Part shown: positions 9,636 to 17,097 of the stretch, piece by piece | Layout: each line of letters starts with the position of its first letter | Position numbering within the stretch: the stretch's first letter is position 1 | Assembly: GCF_014192095.1 (NCBI RefSeq) | Contig: NZ_JACHXN010000010.1 | Coordinates: 1-64,000, forward strand | DNA length: 64,000 nucleotides | Direction: 5' to 3' | Source of the DNA: Phyllobacterium trifolii | GTDB lineage: Bacteria > Pseudomonadota > Alphaproteobacteria > Rhizobiales > Rhizobiaceae | Made by a program: the position numbers and the translations under genes | The notes under the pieces: model-generated | Databases searched by the model: none | What the model was told of the DNA's origin: nothing | Seen by the model: the letters and a program-made list of their open reading frames with translations, nothing else

Positions 9636-10796
9636 ATGATAAAAATTGTAAAAGTGGAGCCGCTTTTCGTAAGCCGGTACCTTTTCGTTCGAATAACGAC
9701 AGATGAGGGGCTGACTGGAATCGGTGAATCCGGTGCATGGGGGCATCTGGAAGCAAGCGCAGTGGCGATTTCAAAGTTCGGTGATTATCTCATCGGCAAG
9801 GATGCGCGCCAGATCGAGCACCACTGGAATGTCATGCTCAGAGCCCACCATTTCGTGGGGGCTGCTATCAGCGGAGCGGTGTCTGCTATCGATATCGCTC
9901 TTTGGGACCTCAAAGGCAAGTCTTTGGGCGTGCCGATCCATGAACTTATCGGCGGCGCTGTACGCACAAAAGCCAGGTTGTATGCCCACGTCAAAGGCAG
10001 CACGATCGAAAAGCAAATTTCGTTGGCAAAGAAGTTTCAAAGGGTCGGCTTCACGGCGGTAGGGCATCTCAATCCGTTGCTGGACGAGGATCAGGAACAG
10101 CCCTATTTCAAAGCACACGCTAGAAAAATACAGGATGCCGTTAACAATATCAGGTTGATGCGCGAGGCTGTTGGTCCAGACATGGACCTCTGCGTCGAGG
10201 TCCATCGTCGCATGACGGTACCGGAAGCCATCACGCTTGCGCGCGACATCGAGCCTTATCACCCCTTATTCATGGAGGATCCGGTGCCGCCCGCCAATCC
10301 TGATGCAATGGCCTGGGTTGCCGATCATATACCTATTCCGATAGCGACAGGTGAGCGGTTTACGAGCTTCCATCAGTTTCAGACATTGCTCGCCAGACGC
10401 GGCGTTCAGTTCCTGCGGCCATGTATCTGCATTTGCGGAGGGATAACCGGAGGCCGAAAAATTGCAGCTTTAGCCGAAGCCTACGATGCTCAGGTTGTCC
10501 CTCATAATCCCTTGTCACCGGTTAGCCTGGCGGCATGCCTTCAATTGGATGCGGCTATCCCGAACTTTGCTATTCAGGAATACCCGTCCGCCAATCCGGA
10601 ATCAGAAGGTCATTCAGACCTGCGAGCGGCCAATATTGTGACAGGTTTGGACCAACCCGAGGACGGTTTTATCAAAATACCCGACAGTCCTGGACTCGGG
10701 ATTCAGTTGGTTCCCGGTATTGAGTTCAAGGAGCCCGTTGCGCCTCGGGGAATCGCTATGCGTCCTCATTTTGATGGCTCGGTGGTCGATCAATGA
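9636..10796 (+). CDS. Enolase-superfamily protein, galactonate dehydratase-like, with altered active site
   Basis: A 386-residue mandelate racemase/muconate lactonizing enzyme family member, most like D-galactonate dehydratases (ISGAVSAIDIALWDLKGK; VPHNPLSPVSLAACLQ). Aligned by eye with the two other family members in the window, several catalytic positions differ: the first metal-ligand Asp is Glu188 (VEVH instead of VDxH), the lysine strand reads AVGH (Gly143), and the Asp of the His-Asp dyad, which should sit exactly 27 residues before His290, is Cys263. Glu214 and Glu240, the other two metal ligands, are kept. The protein may catalyse a different reaction or be crippled. It lies 9 bases after the ATPase gene, so the substrate is probably what the transporter brings in. 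Confidence 0.8.
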   Translation: MIKIVKVEPLFVSRYLFVRITTDEGLTGIGESGAWGHLEASAVAISKFGDYLIGKDARQIEHHWNVMLRAHHFVGAAISGAVSAIDIALWDLKGKSLGVPIHELIGGAVRTKARLYAHVKGSTIEKQISLAKKFQRVGFTAVGHLNPLLDEDQEQPYFKAHARKIQDAVNNIRLMREAVGPDMDLCVEVHRRMTVPEAITLARDIEPYHPLFMEDPVPPANPDAMAWVADHIPIPIATGERFTSFHQFQTLLARRGVQFLRPCICICGGITGGRKIAALAEAYDAQVVPHNPLSPVSLAACLQLDAAIPNFAIQEYPSANPESEGHSDLRAANIVTGLDQPEDGFIKIPDSPGLGIQLVPGIEFKEPVAPRGIAMRPHFDGSVVDQ

Positions 10797-10848
10797 AGCT
10801 CCAGTCAATGTGTTTCCGGTCAAGTTTTTCTATACGGGAGTGAATGCA

Positions 10849-11937
10849 GTGAAGATCACCAGGGCAACGACAGCTGACTATGAGTGGAAACGGGTTCGAC
10901 CAATCACGAACGGACTTCACACCTATACCACCTCTGACATGACCGTTGTGAAAATCGAGACTGATGACGGCATAACCGGTTATGGAATTGGACGGCCGCG
11001 GGCAGGAGAGCGTGAGATGCGCGCGCAGTTCTTGCAAACGTTGATCGGCAAGGATCCGACTTTGACCGAGGCCATCTGGGCCAGTCTTTGGAGCCCGAAA
11101 ATGTCAGGGCGGCGGGGGAACGAAACCAGGGCACTTTCCTCCATCGATATGGCCTTATGGGATATTAAAGCAAAAGCAGCCGAAATGCCGCTCTATCGGA
11201 TGCTCGGAGGATTTCGGACGCGCATACCCATCTATATCGCAGGTGGATATTATACCGACGGCAAGGGTTTCAAGGAGTTGCAGGAGGAATTGTCATCGTA
11301 TGTATCGCTGGGCGCCAAAGCGGTAAAGATGAAAATTGGTGCTGTGCCGTTAAAAGAGGACGTTGCGCGGATCAAAGCTGCGCGTGACGCTATCGGGCCT
11401 GATGTAAAGCTGCTGATAGATGCGAATTGCGCCTATCGATATCATGAAGCCATACAGCTATCCCTGCAGGCGGCAGAACACGAGCCTTTTTGGTTCGAGG
11501 AACCGGTGCAACCGGATGACTATGAGGGCATGAAAAAAATTGCTGCGGCGACGACAATTCCGATCGCGACCGGTGAAAATGAATACACCAAACATGGATT
11601 TCGCGACCTGATTGCGACGCAGGCGGTAGCCTTCCTCAATCCCGATGTTCGATATATGGGCGGCGTTACGGAGTTCATGAAAGTAGCGGCAATGAGCCAG
11701 GCCCACAGCCTCGACATCTGTCCGCATGGTGATCCGCAGACCCATCTTCATCTGCTGGCGGCGATACCCAACGCACCCCTTCTCGAATTCTCGCCTAAAC
11801 AGGTCAATCCCATGGCCGGAGAAATCTACCTTCATTCGCCGACCCTAAACTCGGACGGGACGGTGACCGTGCCTGAGGTTGCGGGTATAGGATTGGATCC
11901 AAACGACGAGGCGCTCGCACCCTATCGCATTGGTTGA
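10849..11937 (+). CDS. Mandelate racemase/muconate lactonizing enzyme family protein
   Basis: A 362-residue enolase-superfamily enzyme with a complete MR-subgroup active site: K160-x-K162 on the second barrel strand, metal ligands Asp191, Glu217 and Glu243, and the Asp266/His293 dyad spaced by the normal 27 residues. It should abstract the proton alpha to a carboxylate and either epimerise or dehydrate an acid sugar. The start is set at GTG 10849: GGGAG stands 8 bases before it and the sequence then opens as VKITRATTADY, as in relatives. Open frame upstream to 10720 overlaps the previous gene and looks non-coding. It probably acts with the preceding enzyme on the same imported acid. Confidence 0.8.
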   Translation: MKITRATTADYEWKRVRPITNGLHTYTTSDMTVVKIETDDGITGYGIGRPRAGEREMRAQFLQTLIGKDPTLTEAIWASLWSPKMSGRRGNETRALSSIDMALWDIKAKAAEMPLYRMLGGFRTRIPIYIAGGYYTDGKGFKELQEELSSYVSLGAKAVKMKIGAVPLKEDVARIKAARDAIGPDVKLLIDANCAYRYHEAIQLSLQAAEHEPFWFEEPVQPDDYEGMKKIAAATTIPIATGENEYTKHGFRDLIATQAVAFLNPDVRYMGGVTEFMKVAAMSQAHSLDICPHGDPQTHLHLLAAIPNAPLLEFSPKQVNPMAGEIYLHSPTLNSDGTVTVPEVAGIGLDPNDEALAPYRIG

Positions 11938-12171
11938 TGGCGTCGGAGAGGTCAGTATGCGCATGACCTTACCCACCAATTCATCGCACCACTTTTTGAC
12001 TCAACGATTGGTGAGTTGTGGACGGCCACGGGAGCGCGTGCCTTTGATTGCGCACCAGCACACTTCGCTGGCCAGCGGTTCGCAGCCCCACACATCGCCG
12101 GCCTGCGTCGCCAAGGTCCGCTGCAAATGAGTACATTGTCTTCTTGCCGCCGAAAGGAGATAGTCATCGAT

Positions 12172-12183
12172 AGGTTACAACCT
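12172..12183. promoter_or_regulatory. Possible autoregulatory site before the LysR gene
   Basis: Inverted repeat AGGTT-AC-AACCT located 46 bases before the LysR start. It shares GGTTA/AACC half-sites with the stronger palindrome at 5481-5495. The rest of the 292-base gap (11938-12229) shows no gene. The site is short, so this is a weak call. Confidence 0.25.
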
Positions 12184-12229
12184 TTCGCAAACTAAATGAC
12201 AGTGGGACGCTTTTCTTGGGATCGTCGCT

Positions 12230-13147
12230 ATGCTCACTATGAGGCAACTTGAGGTGTTCTGGGCGATAATAATCGCCGAGAACCTCACGAGGGCTGGAGA
12301 AATGCTTGGTATTTCGCAGCCGGCGGTGAGCAAGTACATCAAGAACACCGAGGATGTGCTCGGCTATAAGCTGTTCGTGAGGAAGAATGGGCGGCTTCGC
12401 CCATCACCGGAAGCAGAACTACTGATTCCCGTTGTTTCTAGCATTTTCGATGGTGTTGCATCAGCTCGTAGAGTCGCTACGGAGTTAAGAAACGATCGCA
12501 CCGGCAGCGTCAAAATAGCGACGGTCTCGACATTGGCTTCAGAACTGGTACCTCAAGCAGTAGGCTCATTCATGAAGGCCCGGCCCCAGGTAAATGTTGG
12601 CGTAAAAATTCTATCGAGAATTGAAGTCATCGCACGAGTACAACGACAGCAAGTTGACATTGGCCTCTTGTATAGCCCTATAACGGAGCCGAATTTTCAG
12701 ACCCTCGATTTGTTTTTCACAGAGCTGGTGGCCGTCCTACCCAGCGATCACATCCTCTCAGCAAAGCAGGAAATACATCCAAAGGATCTAATCGGAGAGC
12801 GTCTCATCTCCCCCAGCCCAACTACTTGGTGTGGCCTTCGCATCGAAGAGGCGTATAACTCTTGCGGCGTCGTGCGACACAATGCGGTCGATTGCAGCCA
12901 CTCGGAAATTTCGTACAGATTGGTGAGTGAACGTGCAGGGATTGCCATTGTCGAACCGCTTCACCGCCCGTTTGAGGGTCCGCGCCGTGTTGCGGTGAGG
13001 CCATTTCGCCCTCGTGTTGAGATCAGGGCCCAATTGTTCTTTCGCAACGATCGTCCGATTTCGCATCTTGCCATGGCCTTCGCAAACAAGCTTCAGGAGG
13101 TTGCGAGCGAGACGCAGGCGCTCAGGGTGACGGACTTGGCGCCATAG
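12230..13147 (+). CDS. LysR-family transcriptional regulator
   Basis: A 305-residue regulator with the standard N-terminal winged helix-turn-helix (about residues 1-60: MRQLEVFWAIIIAENLTRAGEMLGISQPAVSKYIK), linker helix and a periplasmic-binding-type effector domain. Length is typical. It lies on the same strand, 292 bases after the second enolase-family gene, and is the only regulator near the 5649-11937 operon, so it probably responds to that operon's substrate. Candidate sites are the T-N11-A palindrome at 5481-5495 and a smaller repeat at 12172-12183. A second possible start, ATG at 12239, would remove only three residues. Confidence 0.85.
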   Translation: MLTMRQLEVFWAIIIAENLTRAGEMLGISQPAVSKYIKNTEDVLGYKLFVRKNGRLRPSPEAELLIPVVSSIFDGVASARRVATELRNDRTGSVKIATVSTLASELVPQAVGSFMKARPQVNVGVKILSRIEVIARVQRQQVDIGLLYSPITEPNFQTLDLFFTELVAVLPSDHILSAKQEIHPKDLIGERLISPSPTTWCGLRIEEAYNSCGVVRHNAVDCSHSEISYRLVSERAGIAIVEPLHRPFEGPRRVAVRPFRPRVEIRAQLFFRNDRPISHLAMAFANKLQEVASETQALRVTDLAP

Positions 13148-13751
13148 CGTGCCGAACGGCGTTCGTTTGACTTGAATCAGGCTGTGCGTTCTTTCGGCCG
13201 GGTCGCAAAGGCCTGCGGGGGCACCTGGCGTCATAAAACGTAACGAACCGGCGAGCGCAGGGACAAGTGCTCTTATCGAAGATAGAAAGCCATCAAAGCG
13301 ACGCAGCGAGAGGGTTGGCTAGAAACTCAACGTGATGGTTCAGTCAACTTCCAGGCCGCACGGTTTCGAAGCGAACGAACCCCTTGGCTGAAAATTCAGT
13401 GGCAAGCTCACAGGCAATCATGATCAGAAAAATGATTCTTCCCATTACAACCGGCGCAGACGCACTTCGCGACATTGTAAAGAACGGGTTTGATTGGTGA
13501 AGCTGCGTCCATTTCCGAATTAAGAAATCTCATCAAATCGCCGTAGGTGTCTTCGGTTAATAAGTCCAGTATCGCCCGAAGAATTGCAGCCCGATTGCGA
13601 CTAGCGATCTCAGCACCCTTGTCTACACACATGTAATTCTGATGAACCTGCATTCTGAATGCGCTTCGCGTTTCAGCGCATTCAGTCGATGGGCTTTAGG
13701 TCTTTGCTTTTATGCATGTTTCCCAAAAGCGGCGCCTTGTGTAGACCTGCA
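13148..13751. other. Intergenic region of 604 bases between convergent genes
   Basis: It lies between the LysR gene and the end of the minus-strand catabolic operon. A small minus-strand open frame at 13408-13653 (81 codons, several cysteines near its end) has no ribosome site I can see and no family I recognise. The palindromic repeat at 13650-13685 is the only definite structure. Confidence 0.5.
13650..13685. repeat. Intergenic palindromic repeat
   Basis: Perfect 11-base arms CTGAATGCGCT (13655-13665) and AGCGCATTCAG (13675-13685) around a 9-base loop. A third copy of GCATTC at 13650-13655 pairs with GAATGC at 13657-13662, so two mutually exclusive hairpins are possible. There is no T-run, so a classical terminator is unlikely. 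It resembles the dispersed intergenic palindromes of Rhizobiales genomes, which is recall rather than a search result. Confidence 0.6.
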
Positions 13752-14912
13752 TCAGCAGCCCCCAAAGCCATCCACGACGTTGGCGCGCATATAATCCATG
13801 TTCAGTGTGATGCCGAGACCAGGCGCTGAGGACAGCTTCAGCCTTCCTCCGCTCTGGTTAAGAGGCTCCTCGAGATAGATATTGTATTTCTGCAGGTCGT
13901 ACCTACTGGTTTCGATGCGATAGAAATTGGGCGTTGTCATCATGACATGGCCACCGGCGACGAGGTTTATCGGTCCGCTGGCATCGTGCGGCGTGACGGG
14001 CACGTAGTAGGCTTCCGCCATGGTCGATATCTTCTTCAATTCGGTGATGCCGCCCGTCCAGGTCACATCCGGCATGATGTAGTCGGCCAGTTCACCCTCA
14101 AAAATCGGCACGAAGTCCCAGCGAGTGTGTAGCCGCTCGCCCACCGAGATGGCGGTGCTCACCTTGTCTCGAACCTGGCGCAACGCGTGATAGCTTTCAG
14201 GTGGGACAGGCTCCTCGAACCATTCAATGTTGCCCGCATCCTCCAGTGTGCGGCAGAGGCGAATGGCGGTAGGTACATCGAACCGCCCATGCGCGTCGAC
14301 CAGTATTTCCATGTCCGTGCCCGCGACCTCCCGCGTCAGCGCAATCAATTCGGCGGCGATGCGTTCCCCTTCCTTGCTCAGGCGGCCGTCGAGATATGCG
14401 GTATTCGAGGTGCTTGCTCCATCGAGATGGGGGAAAGGGTCGAACTTCACAGCGGTAAAGCCAGCGTCGACGATCAACTGGATTTCCTGCATCGACCGCT
14501 CTCGATCGACCATGTTGCGCCTTTCCGGATGCGTGTAGAGCAGTAGATCGTCTCGGACGGGACCGCCGAGGAGATCGTAAATTGGCCTTCCCAGGGCCTT
14601 GCCTTTGAGATCCCACAGCGCGATATCGATACCGCTCACCACATGGGTGGTTGCGCCACGCGTGCCCATGTAGGTGAAGGCACGAAATATTTTGTGCCAG
14701 ATGCGTTCTATGTGCGCCGGATCGTCGCCGACGATAAGTTCGTTGAGCTGGCGCAATATGGTCGCGATGGCTCTGTTCGCCATCCTGGTGGTCGTTGTGA
14801 TTTCTCCCCAGCCGCTGAGGCCTTCGTCGGTGCGAACCTCCACAAATAGATATTCGCCCCAGAACGTCTTCTGCGCCTTGACCAGCCAAGGTACAATTTC
14901 AACAATCTTCAT
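13752..14912 (-). CDS. Acid-sugar dehydratase of the enolase superfamily
   Basis: A 386-residue enolase-superfamily enzyme, galactonate dehydratase-like. The active site is complete: Lys156 in AVKFDP, Asp206 with His208 in VDAHGR, Glu233 in WFEEP, Glu259 in VGERL, and Asp282/His309 spaced 27 apart. It should dehydrate an aldonate to a 2-keto-3-deoxy acid or act on a similar acid sugar. The start at 14912 is chosen for the AGGAG just upstream and the usual MKIVEI opening; an in-frame start nine codons earlier is weaker. It is the last gene of the minus-strand operon, downstream of the kinase, lactonase and transporter. Confidence 0.82.
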   Translation of the reverse strand: MKIVEIVPWLVKAQKTFWGEYLFVEVRTDEGLSGWGEITTTTRMANRAIATILRQLNELIVGDDPAHIERIWHKIFRAFTYMGTRGATTHVVSGIDIALWDLKGKALGRPIYDLLGGPVRDDLLLYTHPERRNMVDRERSMQEIQLIVDAGFTAVKFDPFPHLDGASTSNTAYLDGRLSKEGERIAAELIALTREVAGTDMEILVDAHGRFDVPTAIRLCRTLEDAGNIEWFEEPVPPESYHALRQVRDKVSTAISVGERLHTRWDFVPIFEGELADYIMPDVTWTGGITELKKISTMAEAYYVPVTPHDASGPINLVAGGHVMMTTPNFYRIETSRYDLQKYNIYLEEPLNQSGGRLKLSSAPGLGITLNMDYMRANVVDGFGGC

Positions 14913-15018
14913 GGTCACTCCTGCGTTTGACCGACCCAAAATGCCAGCCGGCTAAGAAAAAATATGCGCCAAAACAATCTGTCTTCCGTAGGGCGCATTA
15001 GTGTCTTGTCGGCTGTGC

Positions 15019-16137
15019 TTAATCGATGCCACCGTACGAATGAGCCTGCCCACGGCCATCTCTAGGGTTGCTGTGGCCGAGGCGAAGCAAGTCGAGAAAA
15101 AGCGATGGGCTGCCGAAACCTCCCGACTTGGATAACAGTGTGATACCATGCCACCTGCCGCCGAGGATGCGGGAAACCGCAACACCCGGAACAGCCTCTC
15201 CGATGCATTCGAGGCACTGTGCGGCTGTCGATTGAAGGGTAGTTGTTAATGTCGCGCCACCGGTGACGAGGATCGAAGTCCTGTCCGGCTCTGGGAAATG
15301 CAGCACTTGCAACGCCGATTGCAACTCGCGCTCCCCTTCAAAGACGTCGTCGGTATTGAGGGCTGGTGCGAGCAGTAATGGTGCAAGGGCGGTGGAGGGC
15401 GCATGGCCAATGAGATGCTCTTGCCTTAGCCGACTTGCCTGTTCCCGGGCAACCGGATGCCCGGTACCAACGATGAACGCAGATATCGGCGGGAAAGATA
15501 TTGGAGCTTTCTGGCCGGCCAATGCCATTGCCAGCCCACCGGACCCTGCCCAAAGGCGGCGCACTTCAGGCAGAGCAGCGATCGCTGATATCCGCCGCCG
15601 CAACTCCTCTTGCTCGCAGGCCTCGACAATCTGAATGGCTGCACCGTTTCCAGGAGTTACATCGGCTGCGGCCTCATCGACCAGCTCTGCGGAAAGTCCA
15701 ATCTCATTGAGCGCTGTGCGGAAGTTGGGGCCGACCGCCAGCAATTCGCCATCAGCCCGAAGCAGGTACTGACGGTCAGCGACAGTGATGCGCCCCATTG
15801 CAGGATAGGCAGGGGCCAGAACGCAGTGGTCAAAATAGCCGCTGCGTAGCATAGCACCAATCTCCGCGACAGGGTTTCCCCGCATGACGCTGTCGATCTT
15901 CTTGAACCAAATCGTGTTGGTATCCGGCGCGCGTAGTTTGGCGACAATCGTGGCGACAGACTGAACCGCATCCACGCGAGCCATTTCGCGCGACTCTGTA
16001 CTGACAGCGACCGAGGGACCTTCTGGCAAGGGCAATCCTGGAATCGCAACCTTCACCGGCCATGAAGCGAGGGCGAAAGCACAGGCACTATCGAGGGCAC
16101 CGGTCAGATCGTCAGCAATAAGGCGAAGGGGTTTCAT
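15019..16137 (-). CDS. Four-carbon acid sugar kinase family protein (DUF1537)
   Basis: A 372-residue protein with both halves of the DUF1537 (OtnK/DtnK) family: the N-terminal IADDLTGALDSA substrate domain with KKIDSVMRGNP, and the C-terminal nucleotide-binding domain with VTGGAT and SKSGGFG. Characterised members phosphorylate the 4-hydroxyl of D-threonate, D-erythronate or 3-oxo-tetronates. A PdxA2-like dehydrogenase stands at the head of the same operon (24889-25983); the kinase plus PdxA2 pair is the known D-threonate route, in which the phosphorylated acid is oxidised and decarboxylated to dihydroxyacetone phosphate. The exact substrate here cannot be told from sequence alone. Confidence 0.82.
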   Translation of the reverse strand: MKPLRLIADDLTGALDSACAFALASWPVKVAIPGLPLPEGPSVAVSTESREMARVDAVQSVATIVAKLRAPDTNTIWFKKIDSVMRGNPVAEIGAMLRSGYFDHCVLAPAYPAMGRITVADRQYLLRADGELLAVGPNFRTALNEIGLSAELVDEAAADVTPGNGAAIQIVEACEQEELRRRISAIAALPEVRRLWAGSGGLAMALAGQKAPISFPPISAFIVGTGHPVAREQASRLRQEHLIGHAPSTALAPLLLAPALNTDDVFEGERELQSALQVLHFPEPDRTSILVTGGATLTTTLQSTAAQCLECIGEAVPGVAVSRILGGRWHGITLLSKSGGFGSPSLFLDLLRLGHSNPRDGRGQAHSYGGID

Positions 16138-16197
16138 ATCTAACCTCCCGATAATTCGCGAAGCAAGACGAGCCTCAGAGGTTCAGGGTGCCAACCT

Positions 16198-17091
16198 CTA
16201 CCAGGCATCGTTGAAACGATGGCGTAGCACCACGCCCTGCTCGGCCTCGGTAATGTAAATGGTGTGTGGATCCTTTGGTGAAATCGTCACATTGGTCGGC
16301 TGCAACCCGGGAGTCTTGATTCTCATGTTAGGCCGGCCAAGGCGATCAAACACCCATACGAGACCTGCACCGATCTGGCACACGACCAGACTATCCTGCG
16401 GAGAAATGGCCATGCCGTCGGGTCCTGCGAAACCGCCGGAAAGCTGAATGTAGCGTCCAACGCGGCCAACGCGGCCGTCGAGATGAAGTGGCACCCTCCA
16501 GACCGCGTTCTCACGGGTGACCGCCAGATAAAGGATGCTTTCGTCTGCCGTGAGCACAAGCCCGTTAGGGCTGGGGATGTTGTCCAGCAAGCACTCCAGC
16601 TTCCCATCGGCTTCAAGACGCCAGAGCCGTCCGGTCGGATCCTGGAGCCCGGTCTGCCCCTGGTCCGTGAAATAGAGGTTGCCCAAATGGTCGAAGATCA
16701 GGTCGTTTAGTCCCTTGAACTTGTCGCCAGGCGGTTGCGATACGAGCGTTTCGATCCGAGTTGTGTGCGGTGACATTGCCAGCAGGCCATTCCTGTGATC
16801 GGCTATGAAGATGCGCCCGTCCGGATGAACGGCCAGTCCGTTCGGATCACCGTCATATTCCGCCACAAGGTCGAATTCCGCCGATGGTGTGATGCGGAAG
16901 ATCCGACCATTGGGAATATCGACGATGTAAAGTCGCCCCTCTTCGTCGAAGACGGGCGCCTCCAGGAAAGAATGCGTGGGCGCTCCGCGGCGGTTCAATG
17001 CCACCCAAGCGTGATTTTTGCTTACGCCCCGATAGGCGTCCGGCAACCTGGCAAATGGCTGTGCTTCAACCTCATGCGTATGCTCAAACAT
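16198..17091 (-). CDS. SMP-30/gluconolactonase family hydrolase
   Basis: A 297-residue six-bladed beta-propeller of the SMP-30/gluconolactonase/LRE group. Propeller strands are visible as repeats (GRLYIVDIPNGRIFRI, GRIFIADHRNGLLAM, GNLYFTD, SPNGLVLTADESILYLA, PDGMAISPQDSLVV). Metal-site positions are met by the early Glu in FLEAPVF, the Asn of GLND, the Asn of SPNGL and the Asp of GPDGM. Such enzymes open sugar lactones to aldonates, which would feed the dehydratase at the end of this operon. It is 6 bases downstream of the glycoside-hydrolase-like gene. Confidence 0.8.
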   Translation of the reverse strand: MFEHTHEVEAQPFARLPDAYRGVSKNHAWVALNRRGAPTHSFLEAPVFDEEGRLYIVDIPNGRIFRITPSAEFDLVAEYDGDPNGLAVHPDGRIFIADHRNGLLAMSPHTTRIETLVSQPPGDKFKGLNDLIFDHLGNLYFTDQGQTGLQDPTGRLWRLEADGKLECLLDNIPSPNGLVLTADESILYLAVTRENAVWRVPLHLDGRVGRVGRYIQLSGGFAGPDGMAISPQDSLVVCQIGAGLVWVFDRLGRPNMRIKTPGLQPTNVTISPKDPHTIYITEAEQGVVLRHRFNDAW

Positions 17092-17097
17092 TTTTGC

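Noticed and set aside
9636-10796. Naming the first enolase-family gene dgoD
   Set aside because: Key active-site positions differ from galactonate dehydratase, so the symbol would mislead.
13408-13653. Minus-strand 81-codon ORF with cysteines near the end
   Set aside because: No ribosome site and no recognised family; it begins beside the palindromic repeat and may be chance.
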